This document shows positions 56,730 through 64,000 of a stretch of DNA of 64,000 bases, piece after piece; position 1 is the stretch's first letter, and every line of letters begins with the position of its first letter. This DNA is from CAYMUR01 sp964393615 (GTDB taxonomy: Bacteria; Planctomycetota; Planctomycetia; Pirellulales; Pirellulaceae). Under the pieces are notes generated by a model. It was not told where the DNA came from. It did no database searches and was given only the letters and a program-made list of their open reading frames with translations. Where the stretch lies: positions 1 through 64,000 of the forward strand of contig CAYMUR010000010.1 in assembly GCA_964393615.1 (NCBI GenBank), given 5' to 3'. Position numbers and translations under genes: made by a program.

Positions 56730-58874
56730 TTAATTCATGAGCGAGAAACAGACCAGTTCAGAATCGCTGCGTGCGTAGACACGACCTCTGGAATAAGCCG
56801 GGTGTGCCCAAGTTTCCCCGATGATGGAAGTACGTGATTCTTCGTGGTAGCCAGTAGGATTCAGGCGAGCCAGGATCAGTTCGCCAGCGGAATTGAGGAT
56901 GATTGCCCGATCTTCGTCTTCCAGCCATACCATGGTGGCTTGTGGATTTCTCCCTTTCGGTGTCATGCGATTGTTGTCGTCCCAAACTTTTTGGCCTGTT
57001 GCGAGTTCAAAGCAGGTTAATCCGTGACGCTTGTCCAGAAGATAGCCGTAGCCGTTTTGATAAAGTGCCTGTGACATTAAACCGCGTAGATTACGGCGGT
57101 CTTCCCAGATCACTTCGGCATCGGTTTGATCCGGACCTAACCGAATGGCGAGCGACCCATTGTAATAGCCACTTACCATGGTGATGCCTTCCTGGTAGAT
57201 GGGAGTAGCGACAGAGGTTCCATTTTCGATGGTGAATGGGACTGACCAAAGACTTTCACCATTACGTGGGTCGACACCACGAACGTGGGTCGGTGTCCAG
57301 CTGATGAGCTGGGTTTGGCCACTGATTTGCACCAAAATAGGCGTTGCATAACCTGCCGGGTCAGGCAGGCAATTCCATTGTTTTTCGCCTGTCATACGGT
57401 CCAATGCAACCAGACATCCTTCAGGTTGACTACCCGCATGTACGATCAACAGGTCTTCGAACTGAACGGGTGACGCAGAGACACCCCATAACGGAACACT
57501 AGCCTGAAACGTTTTTACAAAATCCTGGTGCCAGATGACTTGTCCAGTGTCCGTACTCAAGCAAAAGAGTTGGCCGGTAGCCCCGAGTGAGTAGACATGG
57601 TGACCGATGACTGTTGGCGTGGTACGAGGGCCGTTGCCGTAAGCCACGTCGCTGTAATCTACCTCATACTTGTGTTCCCACAAAAGTTTTCCGCTCCTCG
57701 CATCGAATGCCAGAATTCGTTCGATTTCGAGCGGTTCCAATTGACGGTCCATGACGTACAGTTGCCCGGCAGAAACTGCGATACCACCGTAACCACCGCC
57801 GATAGGTTGTCGCCAAAGTCGCCGTAGTCCATGGGCGGGCCATTTTTTAGGAAGCTGTGGTGCGTGCCAACTGCCGTCACCCCGTTGCCCGCGCCAACGG
57901 GGCCAATCTTCACCGGATCCCACTGCCGAAAGAGATGTTTCACCTTGCACGCCTGCTGTGAATTTGGTGCTGGTCGGCCGTTTTGTTTTCCGAACGAGTT
58001 TTTCAGCATCACCGTAAGTCATCATGACGCGCATGCCGAGCGCATAAAAGGTACCATCCGGTACGTCTGCGTAACGAAATGCGGACCGACAGTCACGAGC
58101 GTCACTGTACCAATCTCCACCCCGTATCACACGTCGTGTTCCCTGACGAGGACCTGGAGGATCTTGGGCATCAGAAGTGTTATAGTAATTGCGTAGATAC
58201 CAATCTGCGCACCATTCCCATACGTTGCCGTGAATGTCATGCAATCCGAACGGGTTGGCCAGAAATGATCCCACGGCAACGGTTCGGCCTCGGAAGGGTC
58301 CTGGAGCGGCATCGCCAAATGGATAGCGGCCATTAAAATTGGCCTGTTCCGCGCTCAGACTTTGTCCTGAATGAAAAACAGTTTGTGTGCCGGCGCGGCA
58401 GGCATATTCCCATTGTGCTTCGGTCGGCAGATGATAAACACGCCCAGCAGCCCGTTCTTTTGGAGCGAACGAAAGTTTTTCACAAAATTGCATGGCGTCC
58501 CACCAGGTGATCTGGTCGGCAGGAAATCGTGAGGTGTCCAGGCCTTGTACGCTGTTTTGCCCGGGACCCTGGGGATTGAAAAAAAACAGGTGATCTGGTC
58601 CCATTACTTGTGCAAATTCCGCCTGGGTGACTTCGTATACGCCGAAATAAAACGGAGACGTAATTTGTACATGATGGTGTGGGCGTTCGTCTTCTTGTGC
58701 ATCGGGCATGTCTTCTGCAGAACCCATCATGAATTCTCCGGCAGGAATTTGTATTAACTGCATCCCGATCGAATTCGTGACCAGTTTTGAGCCGACGGCT
58801 GTCTCCTTGGCAATAATGCTACAGGTTAACAGAAATGTAGTCGTGGGAATCAAGACGAAGAAAGAAGGTTTCAT
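56730..58874 (-). CDS. FGE-like domain fused to PQQ-type beta-propeller, secreted
   Basis: 714 residues. Signal peptide at 1-25 (FFVLIPTTTFLLTCSI). Residues about 35-290 are a formylglycine-generating-enzyme (SUMF1) domain: IPAGEFMMGSAED, EVTQAEFAQVMG, HLPTEAQWEYACRAGTQ, DIHGNVWEWCADWY, RVIRGGDWYSDARDCRSAF. The first of the two active cysteines of true FGE is missing (SDARDC keeps one), so it is probably not a sulfatase activator. Residues about 320-714 form a PQQ-like propeller with WxW repeats (WPRWRGQRGDGSW, LFCLSTDTGQVIWHQ, KLLWEHKYEVD). Planctomycetes have many such fusions, likely carbohydrate- or signal-binding surface proteins. Confidence 0.83.
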   Translation of the reverse strand: MKPSFFVLIPTTTFLLTCSIIAKETAVGSKLVTNSIGMQLIQIPAGEFMMGSAEDMPDAQEDERPHHHVQITSPFYFGVYEVTQAEFAQVMGPDHLFFFNPQGPGQNSVQGLDTSRFPADQITWWDAMQFCEKLSFAPKERAAGRVYHLPTEAQWEYACRAGTQTVFHSGQSLSAEQANFNGRYPFGDAAPGPFRGRTVAVGSFLANPFGLHDIHGNVWEWCADWYLRNYYNTSDAQDPPGPRQGTRRVIRGGDWYSDARDCRSAFRYADVPDGTFYALGMRVMMTYGDAEKLVRKTKRPTSTKFTAGVQGETSLSAVGSGEDWPRWRGQRGDGSWHAPQLPKKWPAHGLRRLWRQPIGGGYGGIAVSAGQLYVMDRQLEPLEIERILAFDARSGKLLWEHKYEVDYSDVAYGNGPRTTPTVIGHHVYSLGATGQLFCLSTDTGQVIWHQDFVKTFQASVPLWGVSASPVQFEDLLIVHAGSQPEGCLVALDRMTGEKQWNCLPDPAGYATPILVQISGQTQLISWTPTHVRGVDPRNGESLWSVPFTIENGTSVATPIYQEGITMVSGYYNGSLAIRLGPDQTDAEVIWEDRRNLRGLMSQALYQNGYGYLLDKRHGLTCFELATGQKVWDDNNRMTPKGRNPQATMVWLEDEDRAIILNSAGELILARLNPTGYHEESRTSIIGETWAHPAYSRGRVYARSDSELVCFSLMN

Positions 58875-58936
58875 TATGATTTCGTTGTAAAAGCCTGGAT
58901 AATCAAAGGGGCTACGGTTGTCCTTTAATAGTTTAA

Positions 58937-59881
58937 CTAAATTCGCTTTTCACATTCTACCACGGTCTTCCATGGGGGCATTGCCTGCTGTGCTCCCAAG
59001 ACGGTGGCAGCAAGTGCCCCCGCAGCACAAGCGAATGGTACTGCGGTAGACAGCGGGATTCCCGCTGCGAGACGACAAGCCAACGCGGCAGTAAACGCGT
59101 CTCCAGACGCAGTGGTGTCAACCACTTTGACCTGTGGAGGAAGCGTGTGTTGAGGATTGTCGGCTGCCTTGTCCCAATAAACAGCTCCATCGGCACCTAA
59201 GGTGATAACTGGATAACGTACGCCACGTTCTCGCAATAAACGACATGCGCGTATTGCCGATTGAACATCGTGGACAGCTAATCCTGTCAACGATTCGGCT
59301 TCCGTCTGATTTGGAGTCATTACGTCCACGTGGCAAAGCTCGTTTGAAAAATTGTTAGCTGGTGCAGGCGCCGGATCAAGTACGGTGAGGACGCGGGCTG
59401 CCGTTGCCGTTCGCACTGCAGTAGCAACGGTGTCCAGCGGAACCTCGAGTTGCAGGAGGACCACCTTCGCAGAGCGGATATATCTTTCGTGGTGTTGCAC
59501 ATCTTTTGAGGTCAACTGGCCGTTCGCCCCGGCAACAATTGTAATGGTGTTTTCTCCTGACCGGTCGACATTAATCCATGCCAGGCCACTACTGGAATCT
59601 GGAGTTATCGCTACGGCGGCAGTGTTGACGCCGTATTGTTTCAATGTACGGGTGAGCTGTTGGCCATAAGAATCATCTCCCACACGACCGAGCAGGGTAC
59701 AGTGAGCACCGAGTGGAGCTGCCGCCACGGCTTGATTTGCACCCTTTCCGCCAGGCAGTTGTGTAAAGGAGCTTGCGTTGACCGTTTGTCCAGCCTTCGG
59801 CAGGCCGTCACAGCGGGCAACCAGATCCATATTAATAGATCCGACAACAGCGACACGTGTAGCCGGAGGACCGGTAGTCAT
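58937..59881 (-). CDS. rbsK: Ribokinase-family sugar kinase
   Basis: PfkB-family kinase, 314 residues from MTTGPPATRVAVVGS; ATG at 59914 would add 11. The N-terminal GSINMDLVARC and GGKGANQAVAA match ribokinase, which phosphorylates ribose at O5. The C-terminal motif DTTASGDAFTAAL contains the catalytic aspartate. No rbs transporter is adjacent. Other sugar kinases of the family cannot be excluded. Cytosolic. Confidence 0.85.
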   Translation of the reverse strand: MTTGPPATRVAVVGSINMDLVARCDGLPKAGQTVNASSFTQLPGGKGANQAVAAAPLGAHCTLLGRVGDDSYGQQLTRTLKQYGVNTAAVAITPDSSSGLAWINVDRSGENTITIVAGANGQLTSKDVQHHERYIRSAKVVLLQLEVPLDTVATAVRTATAARVLTVLDPAPAPANNFSNELCHVDVMTPNQTEAESLTGLAVHDVQSAIRACRLLRERGVRYPVITLGADGAVYWDKAADNPQHTLPPQVKVVDTTASGDAFTAALACRLAAGIPLSTAVPFACAAGALAATVLGAQQAMPPWKTVVECEKRI

Positions 59882-59914
59882 GTCATGTTGCCTGGTGTGA
59901 TTCAGGGAAGGCAT

Positions 59915-60236
59915 TGCAACGAGTCATCGTTAAAAGAGTAAAGAGTACTGTGGGACCTGGCCAGGATGACTATTGTTGTACCACATCCGCACCCATAGTG
60001 CCTGGGTATCAAACGACCACCTGTGGGGTGTCGCCAGCGCCAATAGTTCGCTGTCTGCGATGTACAACGGCCGAGACTGAACTGCTTGGGGAAATTGCAA
60101 AAATGTCAATCTGCCAGGCGCGATGTGCGTTTCATTTTTTTGCGACACACAAATTTTGTATCGTGTTATGTGGTGAAAATGATGCAGACTGAGTGAAGGG
60201 GGGAATCAAGTCAGACTGGCTGATGTGTGGCCAAAC
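59915..60236. other. Intergenic region after the GT2 gene
   Basis: About 320 bases between the GT2 stop and the ribokinase start. No hairpin with a U-tract, no RNA gene and no open frame with protein-like text was seen. Confidence 0.45.
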
Positions 60237-61079
60237 CTAAGCAGAACGCCGTGTGAACGAGGGGCGATGTTGCCTTTCATTGCCTGCTAACAGGCAGTGC
60301 TTTTCATAAGATAACTTGGCCATGTGATAGGCAATATACAAACCGGTACTACCGTCCAGAAATCCACCACGCACAAGGTAGGAACGAATGAAGTTCCCAC
60401 AACCATGGAGTATCGGTTCACCCATGTATTTTCGTTTTTTCGAAGGAGATTGATTTTCCACCAGCATACGCATGTATTTGCGGTTGCGGTCGAGAAATTC
60501 TTGACGTGTACGGTAGCTATAGTGCAACATGCGTGTGGCGAGTCGTTGTGAAGGGCCATTGAGCAGGACACGTTCATGGGGGTTGCTGCCACCCCAGCGC
60601 CCGAAGGCCCGCTGAAATAACCTTAACTTGTAGTCAGGATTCCAACTGCCGTATTTGATTTCCTCATCGCCGAGAAATGTTCTTCGGCCAATGAAATAGC
60701 CTGATACGTCAAACGGAAGTTGTTGAATTTCCTTAACGAGGTCTGCGGGCAATTCTTCGTCTGCATCCATGGAGAGCACCCAATCGTGCGTGCAGTGATC
60801 GAGGGCGAAGTTTTTTTGGTCGATGTAAGTGTCAAATTGTCGGTGAAGAATCTTGGTGCGAGGGAACTGCTCGACAATGTTCAGTGTGTGGTCGGTCGAT
60901 CCGGAGTCGACAACAATAATTTCATCACAACAAGCCAGCGCGGTAAGACAACGGGCAATATTGTGTTGCTCGTTAAAGCAAATGATGGCTGCAGAAATGG
61001 GAGGTGGTGATCGGTGACTTCGATCTGTTCGATGCAAATTCAAGCGACGACATTGCCTCCCAGATAGGTGGACTGGCAC
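60237..61079 (-). CDS. GT2 glycosyltransferase, LPS-core WaaE/KdtX-like
   Basis: 280 residues. GT-A fold with ISAAIICFNEQHNIARCL, VVDSGSTDHT, the metal-binding DAD in LSMDADEELP, and FGRWGGSNPHERV, typical of the WaaE/KdtX beta-glucosyltransferases of LPS inner core. The start is GTG at 61079; the first ~25 residues are basic and poorly conserved, so a later TTG start is possible. Together with waaC it points to LPS core assembly. Confidence 0.83.
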   Translation of the reverse strand: MPVHLSGRQCRRLNLHRTDRSHRSPPPISAAIICFNEQHNIARCLTALACCDEIIVVDSGSTDHTLNIVEQFPRTKILHRQFDTYIDQKNFALDHCTHDWVLSMDADEELPADLVKEIQQLPFDVSGYFIGRRTFLGDEEIKYGSWNPDYKLRLFQRAFGRWGGSNPHERVLLNGPSQRLATRMLHYSYRTRQEFLDRNRKYMRMLVENQSPSKKRKYMGEPILHGCGNFIRSYLVRGGFLDGSTGLYIAYHMAKLSYEKHCLLAGNERQHRPSFTRRSA

Positions 61080-61464
61080 GCGTTAAAACGTAGCCGACAT
61101 CTATACCGACAACAATGACATGGGACAAGATCAGCGACGAATCGGCTTGCTAGCTTTTGGGCTATCATTTGGAAAGAGTGGATTCTCCATTCAAAAAAGT
61201 GGGCGACCGACACCAGGAAACAGCGGCAGGGTTGAGAATGAATGCGTACTAGAATGTCGAGGCGGTGGCTATTTGCAAACGGAAAAAAATACGAAGTTGT
61301 GACCGGCCGGATTTGCTGTGCATGAATTGGCACGCTGAATGTTACCGTGACCAGGCGCATGATTGATACAACATCGATGCAGCACTCCTGGAAGTTTTGG
61401 CACTAATCCGGACATCCAGAAACGAAGAGACAGTTTTGTTCGTAACCGCAATAGAGCGGTCTTT
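61080..61464. other. Intergenic region between S9 peptidase and GT2
   Basis: About 385 bases. One weak stem (GAGTGGA/TCCATTC around 61180) was seen, no RNA gene or credible open frame. It probably contains the GT2 promoter. Confidence 0.4.
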
Positions 61465-63549
61465 TCAGTCATTGTTTTTCGCGTCGTTGTTTGTTTTTTG
61501 CAACGCCTTGGCAAGTCCCGGAACCTGGTTGGCGCCAGTGGGTACCGTGAACACGGCATCCTGGAAGGCTTCGCCGATTGGTTCGTATCGGCCACCAAGG
61601 TGTTGTGACAGAAAAGCCTCTGTCACGGAATAGAATGCGAATCGGTTTTCCGGTCTGGCAAAACCGTGGCCTTCGTCTTGAAAGAGCAAGTAGGTGACCG
61701 GGATTGTTTTCGATTCCATGGCTGCAACCACTTGATCAGATTCAGCTTGTTTAACGCGAGGGTCGTTTGCGCCCTGTCCAATTAATAAAGGACGTTGGAT
61801 GTTGTTGACGAAGAACAAAGGTGACCGAGACTTGAGGAATTCTCGACCTTTCTCGGTAGTGTGATCGCCCACTCTCTGTTTCATGACCGGCATGAAAGGC
61901 ATCCAATAAGGGGGAGGGTTTTCCAGTAGTGTCACTAAACTGGACGGTCCTACAATGTCGACGGCGCAAGCAAAAACGGAGGGTGTAAACGTCAGGCCGA
62001 CAAGTGCGGCGTAGCCACCGTAGCTGCCTCCCATAATTGCCACACGCTCCCGATCCGCGATCCCCTGGTCAATGGCCCATTTGACGGCATCGAGCAAGTC
62101 GTCATGCATTTGCGCGGCCCATTCCCGGTTTGCCGCATTGATGAAGTTTTTTCCTAGACCAGTCGAGCCACGGAAGTTGACGCTGAAGACCGCATAGCCC
62201 CGATTTGCCAGCAACTGGTGTTGAGGATTGTATCCCCAATGATCGCGCGACCAGGGGCCACCATGCACGAGCAACACCATCGGTAGCGGCCGTTCAGGAC
62301 GTGCGTTGCCATCTCGATCGGTGCCCGCGGGAAGCGATAGGTAGCTGACCAGTTCCCATCCGTCACGCGACGTGAAAATCTCGTCATGCATGGGGACCAA
62401 GGGAAGCTCGTCCAGGTCCTGGCGGCTGGAAAATAGATATTTCGCTTGCTGAGTCGTGCGGTCGTAGAGGTAGAAGCGAATGGGGCCGTCGTCCATGATA
62501 TAGGCGACCGTCCATGTCTGGTCATCCATGGTGCGACTTGTGATTTGCAATTCACCGTCCGCGACGGTACGCAGATATTTGATGTCACCAGCAATGGAGT
62601 CATCAATAATCTTCCATTCACGCCGAGCATAGGTAAAAGTGACTGCCTGGACATGTTTATTGGTTGGGTGGACTACGGCGCCCGATATGTCTGCCTTTTC
62701 ATTTTCCGCCAATAATTGTTCTTGGCCTGTTGCGAGGTTCAACATTTTGAGTGCGGCAGTATTGCGCTCGCGACTGTCCAGTAGAAATACCCATTCACCC
62801 GTTTTGTCGAACCCACTAAGCCCGGTCGTCATGGCATCCAGGGGGCCGATACGTAGGTATTCTTTCCAACCACTTGGCTGCTTATTATCTGGAAGTAAAT
62901 AGACTTGACCTCCTTCGGGCGTATAGTTCGACGCCAGACGGACGCGATAGTCGTCGTCAGAGATAAACCCTGCCAGGCCTGGATTTCGTTGTACCAGTTC
63001 TCGTTTAGCAGTGATCAGATGGACACGGTAAATGTCATGATAATATCCTGGATCGCGGTCGTTGATGCCCACTAAAATTTCTTCGGGGATACGTTCGCTA
63101 ACTCCCTCAATCCGGGCTCGAATTCCGTCGATTGGTGTTAAATCTGTTATCTCATCTGTGTCCAGGTTGATGCAATAGACGTGAAAGTCTTCATCGCCGT
63201 CCTTGTCCTGTGTGTAGATAATGTGCTGATTCGTATAAGCCCAGAAGAAACTCAGAATTCCACGGTGAGTGTCATTGGTTACGGGTCTCGCTTTGTCCGT
63301 GTTTTTGGTCGGGCTGACCCAAACGTTTAACACGCCATCGACCGGTGCAACAAAAGCAAGATGCTTGCCGTCGGGACTGATGCGCGCGCGAGCTTTGTCT
63401 GGGTTCCCAAAGAAAATGTTACGGGGGATGAGTGGTACGTTGTCTTGCGGTTGTAACTTCTCCGCTGCATCGCTGGAGTGTGTCATGAGCGTCTCAGTAA
63501 CAATCCATACAATGACCAATAGGCTCCGCATCAGCGGATATCCAGACAT
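61465..63549 (-). CDS. Secreted S9 prolyl-oligopeptidase-type peptidase
   Basis: 694 residues from ATG at 63549; ATG at 63639 or 63531 is possible. A hydrophobic signal (LMRSLLVIVWIVTETLM) supports export. The N-terminal half is a TolB-like propeller; the C-terminal half is an alpha/beta hydrolase with nucleophile GGSYGGYAAL, acid GANDPRVKQAES and histidine DEGHGFARPENR, all intact. This is the dipeptidyl-peptidase/acylaminoacyl-peptidase group. Cleaves peptides outside the inner membrane; probably a nutrient-scavenging enzyme. Confidence 0.9.
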   Translation of the reverse strand: MSGYPLMRSLLVIVWIVTETLMTHSSDAAEKLQPQDNVPLIPRNIFFGNPDKARARISPDGKHLAFVAPVDGVLNVWVSPTKNTDKARPVTNDTHRGILSFFWAYTNQHIIYTQDKDGDEDFHVYCINLDTDEITDLTPIDGIRARIEGVSERIPEEILVGINDRDPGYYHDIYRVHLITAKRELVQRNPGLAGFISDDDYRVRLASNYTPEGGQVYLLPDNKQPSGWKEYLRIGPLDAMTTGLSGFDKTGEWVFLLDSRERNTAALKMLNLATGQEQLLAENEKADISGAVVHPTNKHVQAVTFTYARREWKIIDDSIAGDIKYLRTVADGELQITSRTMDDQTWTVAYIMDDGPIRFYLYDRTTQQAKYLFSSRQDLDELPLVPMHDEIFTSRDGWELVSYLSLPAGTDRDGNARPERPLPMVLLVHGGPWSRDHWGYNPQHQLLANRGYAVFSVNFRGSTGLGKNFINAANREWAAQMHDDLLDAVKWAIDQGIADRERVAIMGGSYGGYAALVGLTFTPSVFACAVDIVGPSSLVTLLENPPPYWMPFMPVMKQRVGDHTTEKGREFLKSRSPLFFVNNIQRPLLIGQGANDPRVKQAESDQVVAAMESKTIPVTYLLFQDEGHGFARPENRFAFYSVTEAFLSQHLGGRYEPIGEAFQDAVFTVPTGANQVPGLAKALQKTNNDAKNND

Positions 63550-63705
63550 GGTGGATCGTAGAGGGGTAGTAAAAAACGATTTGTATTTATTTGAATTTGC
63601 CCTGGCGGACGAAGTGAGGGCATTTTTTTGAGCGTGCATGTTTCCGTTCCACGGGCGAAACAACGCCCTCTTGACGTAAATCGCAAAATTTTAAAATCCT
63701 AGATT

Positions 63706-64000
63706 TTATCTCAGCATGCCAGCCCAGCCCTTGGCATACTCAGAAGGAGTTGCACCGTAAGCAGCAATAAACGCATCTGAGAAATGTTGTCCGGCATGCA
63801 TTGTTGCCAAAAGACGCTGGTAATGACGTTTTTTCTTTTTGAGTTGTTTGACAAACCCGTAGCCGACCAGGCTAGTTGATTCGGGTAACAACCGGTCATT
63901 CATGAAATCGTCCGGTTGTTTCATAGCCCTAACAATTTCCACGATTTGGGAGTCCCAGTGATTTGCCTTCGAGTTGTGTTTGGCAAGTGAACTGGCAAAC
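63706..64000 (-). CDS. C-terminal end of a peptidase MA-like (DUF1570-type) protein, truncated by window edge
   Basis: The frame is open to the window edge, giving about 97 residues: FASSLAKHNSKANHWDSQ to WAGMLR. The text ESTSLVGYGFVKQLKKKKRHYQRL and FSDAFIAAYGATPSEYAKGW resembles the region after the zinc motif in gluzincin MA-like proteins, and parallels ESWALVYFLI in the DUF1570 protein at 22491. The HExxH part is outside the window, so the family is inferred. Confidence 0.55.
   Translation of the reverse strand, partial: FASSLAKHNSKANHWDSQIVEIVRAMKQPDDFMNDRLLPESTSLVGYGFVKQLKKKKRHYQRLLATMHAGQHFSDAFIAAYGATPSEYAKGWAGMLR

Noticed and set aside
56730..58874. Calling the protein a sulfatase-activating enzyme
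   Set aside because: One of the two active-site cysteines is missing.
1..64000. CRISPR arrays, tRNA genes, phage or transposase genes
   Set aside because: No regularly spaced repeats, cloverleaf-like sequence or integrase/transposase motifs were seen in a visual reading; tRNAscan and a repeat finder would confirm.

Overview
The window looks like a Planctomycetota chromosome (Pirellulales-like), probably a metagenome-assembled scaffold because it holds two runs of N (52060-52069 and 54291-54390). Evidence for the phylum: long single-gene transcription units with spacious intergenic DNA, an N-terminal zinc-ribbon membrane protein, DUF1570-type HExxH proteins, an FGE-like/PQQ-propeller fusion, an inverse-autotransporter/beta-helix protein, a giant lamin-tail/CotH protein with a LEPR-XLL-like N-terminus and dockerin-like calcium repeats, and LPS-core glycosyltransferases that imply an outer membrane. 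No tRNA, rRNA, CRISPR array, phage or transposase was seen.

Layout. 0-7 kb: M48-like/TerB protein, class I fumarase, a class-III (GSAM-like) aminotransferase, and a Tat-exported protein of unknown function behind a perfect AGGAGG. 6.7-10.5 kb (minus strand): rpmF-fabD-fabG, reduced relative to the usual rpmF-plsX-fabH-fabD-fabG order, preceded by ruvA-ruvB. 10.6-20.4 kb: secreted alpha/beta hydrolase, small membrane proteins, and an ilvD - AAA ATPase - VWA group that resembles chelatase/MoxR-type pairs. 20.8-28.1 kb: HAD phosphatase, GT11 fucosyltransferase-like protein, DUF1570 protein, a fused two-domain ABC permease without visible partners, and priA. 28.4-32.2 kb: thioredoxin-type arsC behind an 18-bp palindrome, rpsU with a recognisable promoter, a His-rich lipoprotein, a 2-hydroxyacid dehydrogenase and a PfpI/DJ-1 protein. 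32.2-39.5 kb: an M28 peptidase with N-terminal propeller and C-terminal PDZ, and the inverse-autotransporter/beta-helix protein with a clear Rho-independent terminator.

39.7-43.5 kb (minus strand) is the most coherent metabolic operon: a methylenetetrahydrofolate reductase carrying the acetogen-type zinc domain in the same chain (MetF+MetV), a methyltetrahydrofolate-methyltransferase-like DHPS-fold protein, and an amidohydrolase, all with overlapping ends. 44.1-53.2 kb is one very large CotH/lamin-tail gene broken only by an N gap. Just upstream lies a frameshifted relic of an autotransporter-repeat/dockerin protein (about 53.3-54.1 kb). The 100-N gap near 54.3 kb is flanked by identical 55-bp copies, which looks like an assembly overlap rather than missing DNA. 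54.8-64 kb carries waaC, a cupin, the FGE-like/PQQ protein, a ribokinase-type kinase, a WaaE-like GT2, a secreted S9 peptidase, and the end of a second HExxH-type (MA-like) protein running off the right edge.

The genes are mainly housekeeping plus cell-envelope and secreted functions. I found no defence island or obviously new multi-gene machine. The best candidates for unfamiliar biology are the MetF/MetV-MeTr-amidohydrolase operon, the giant CotH protein beside a decayed surface protein, and the uncharacterised Tat-exported protein.
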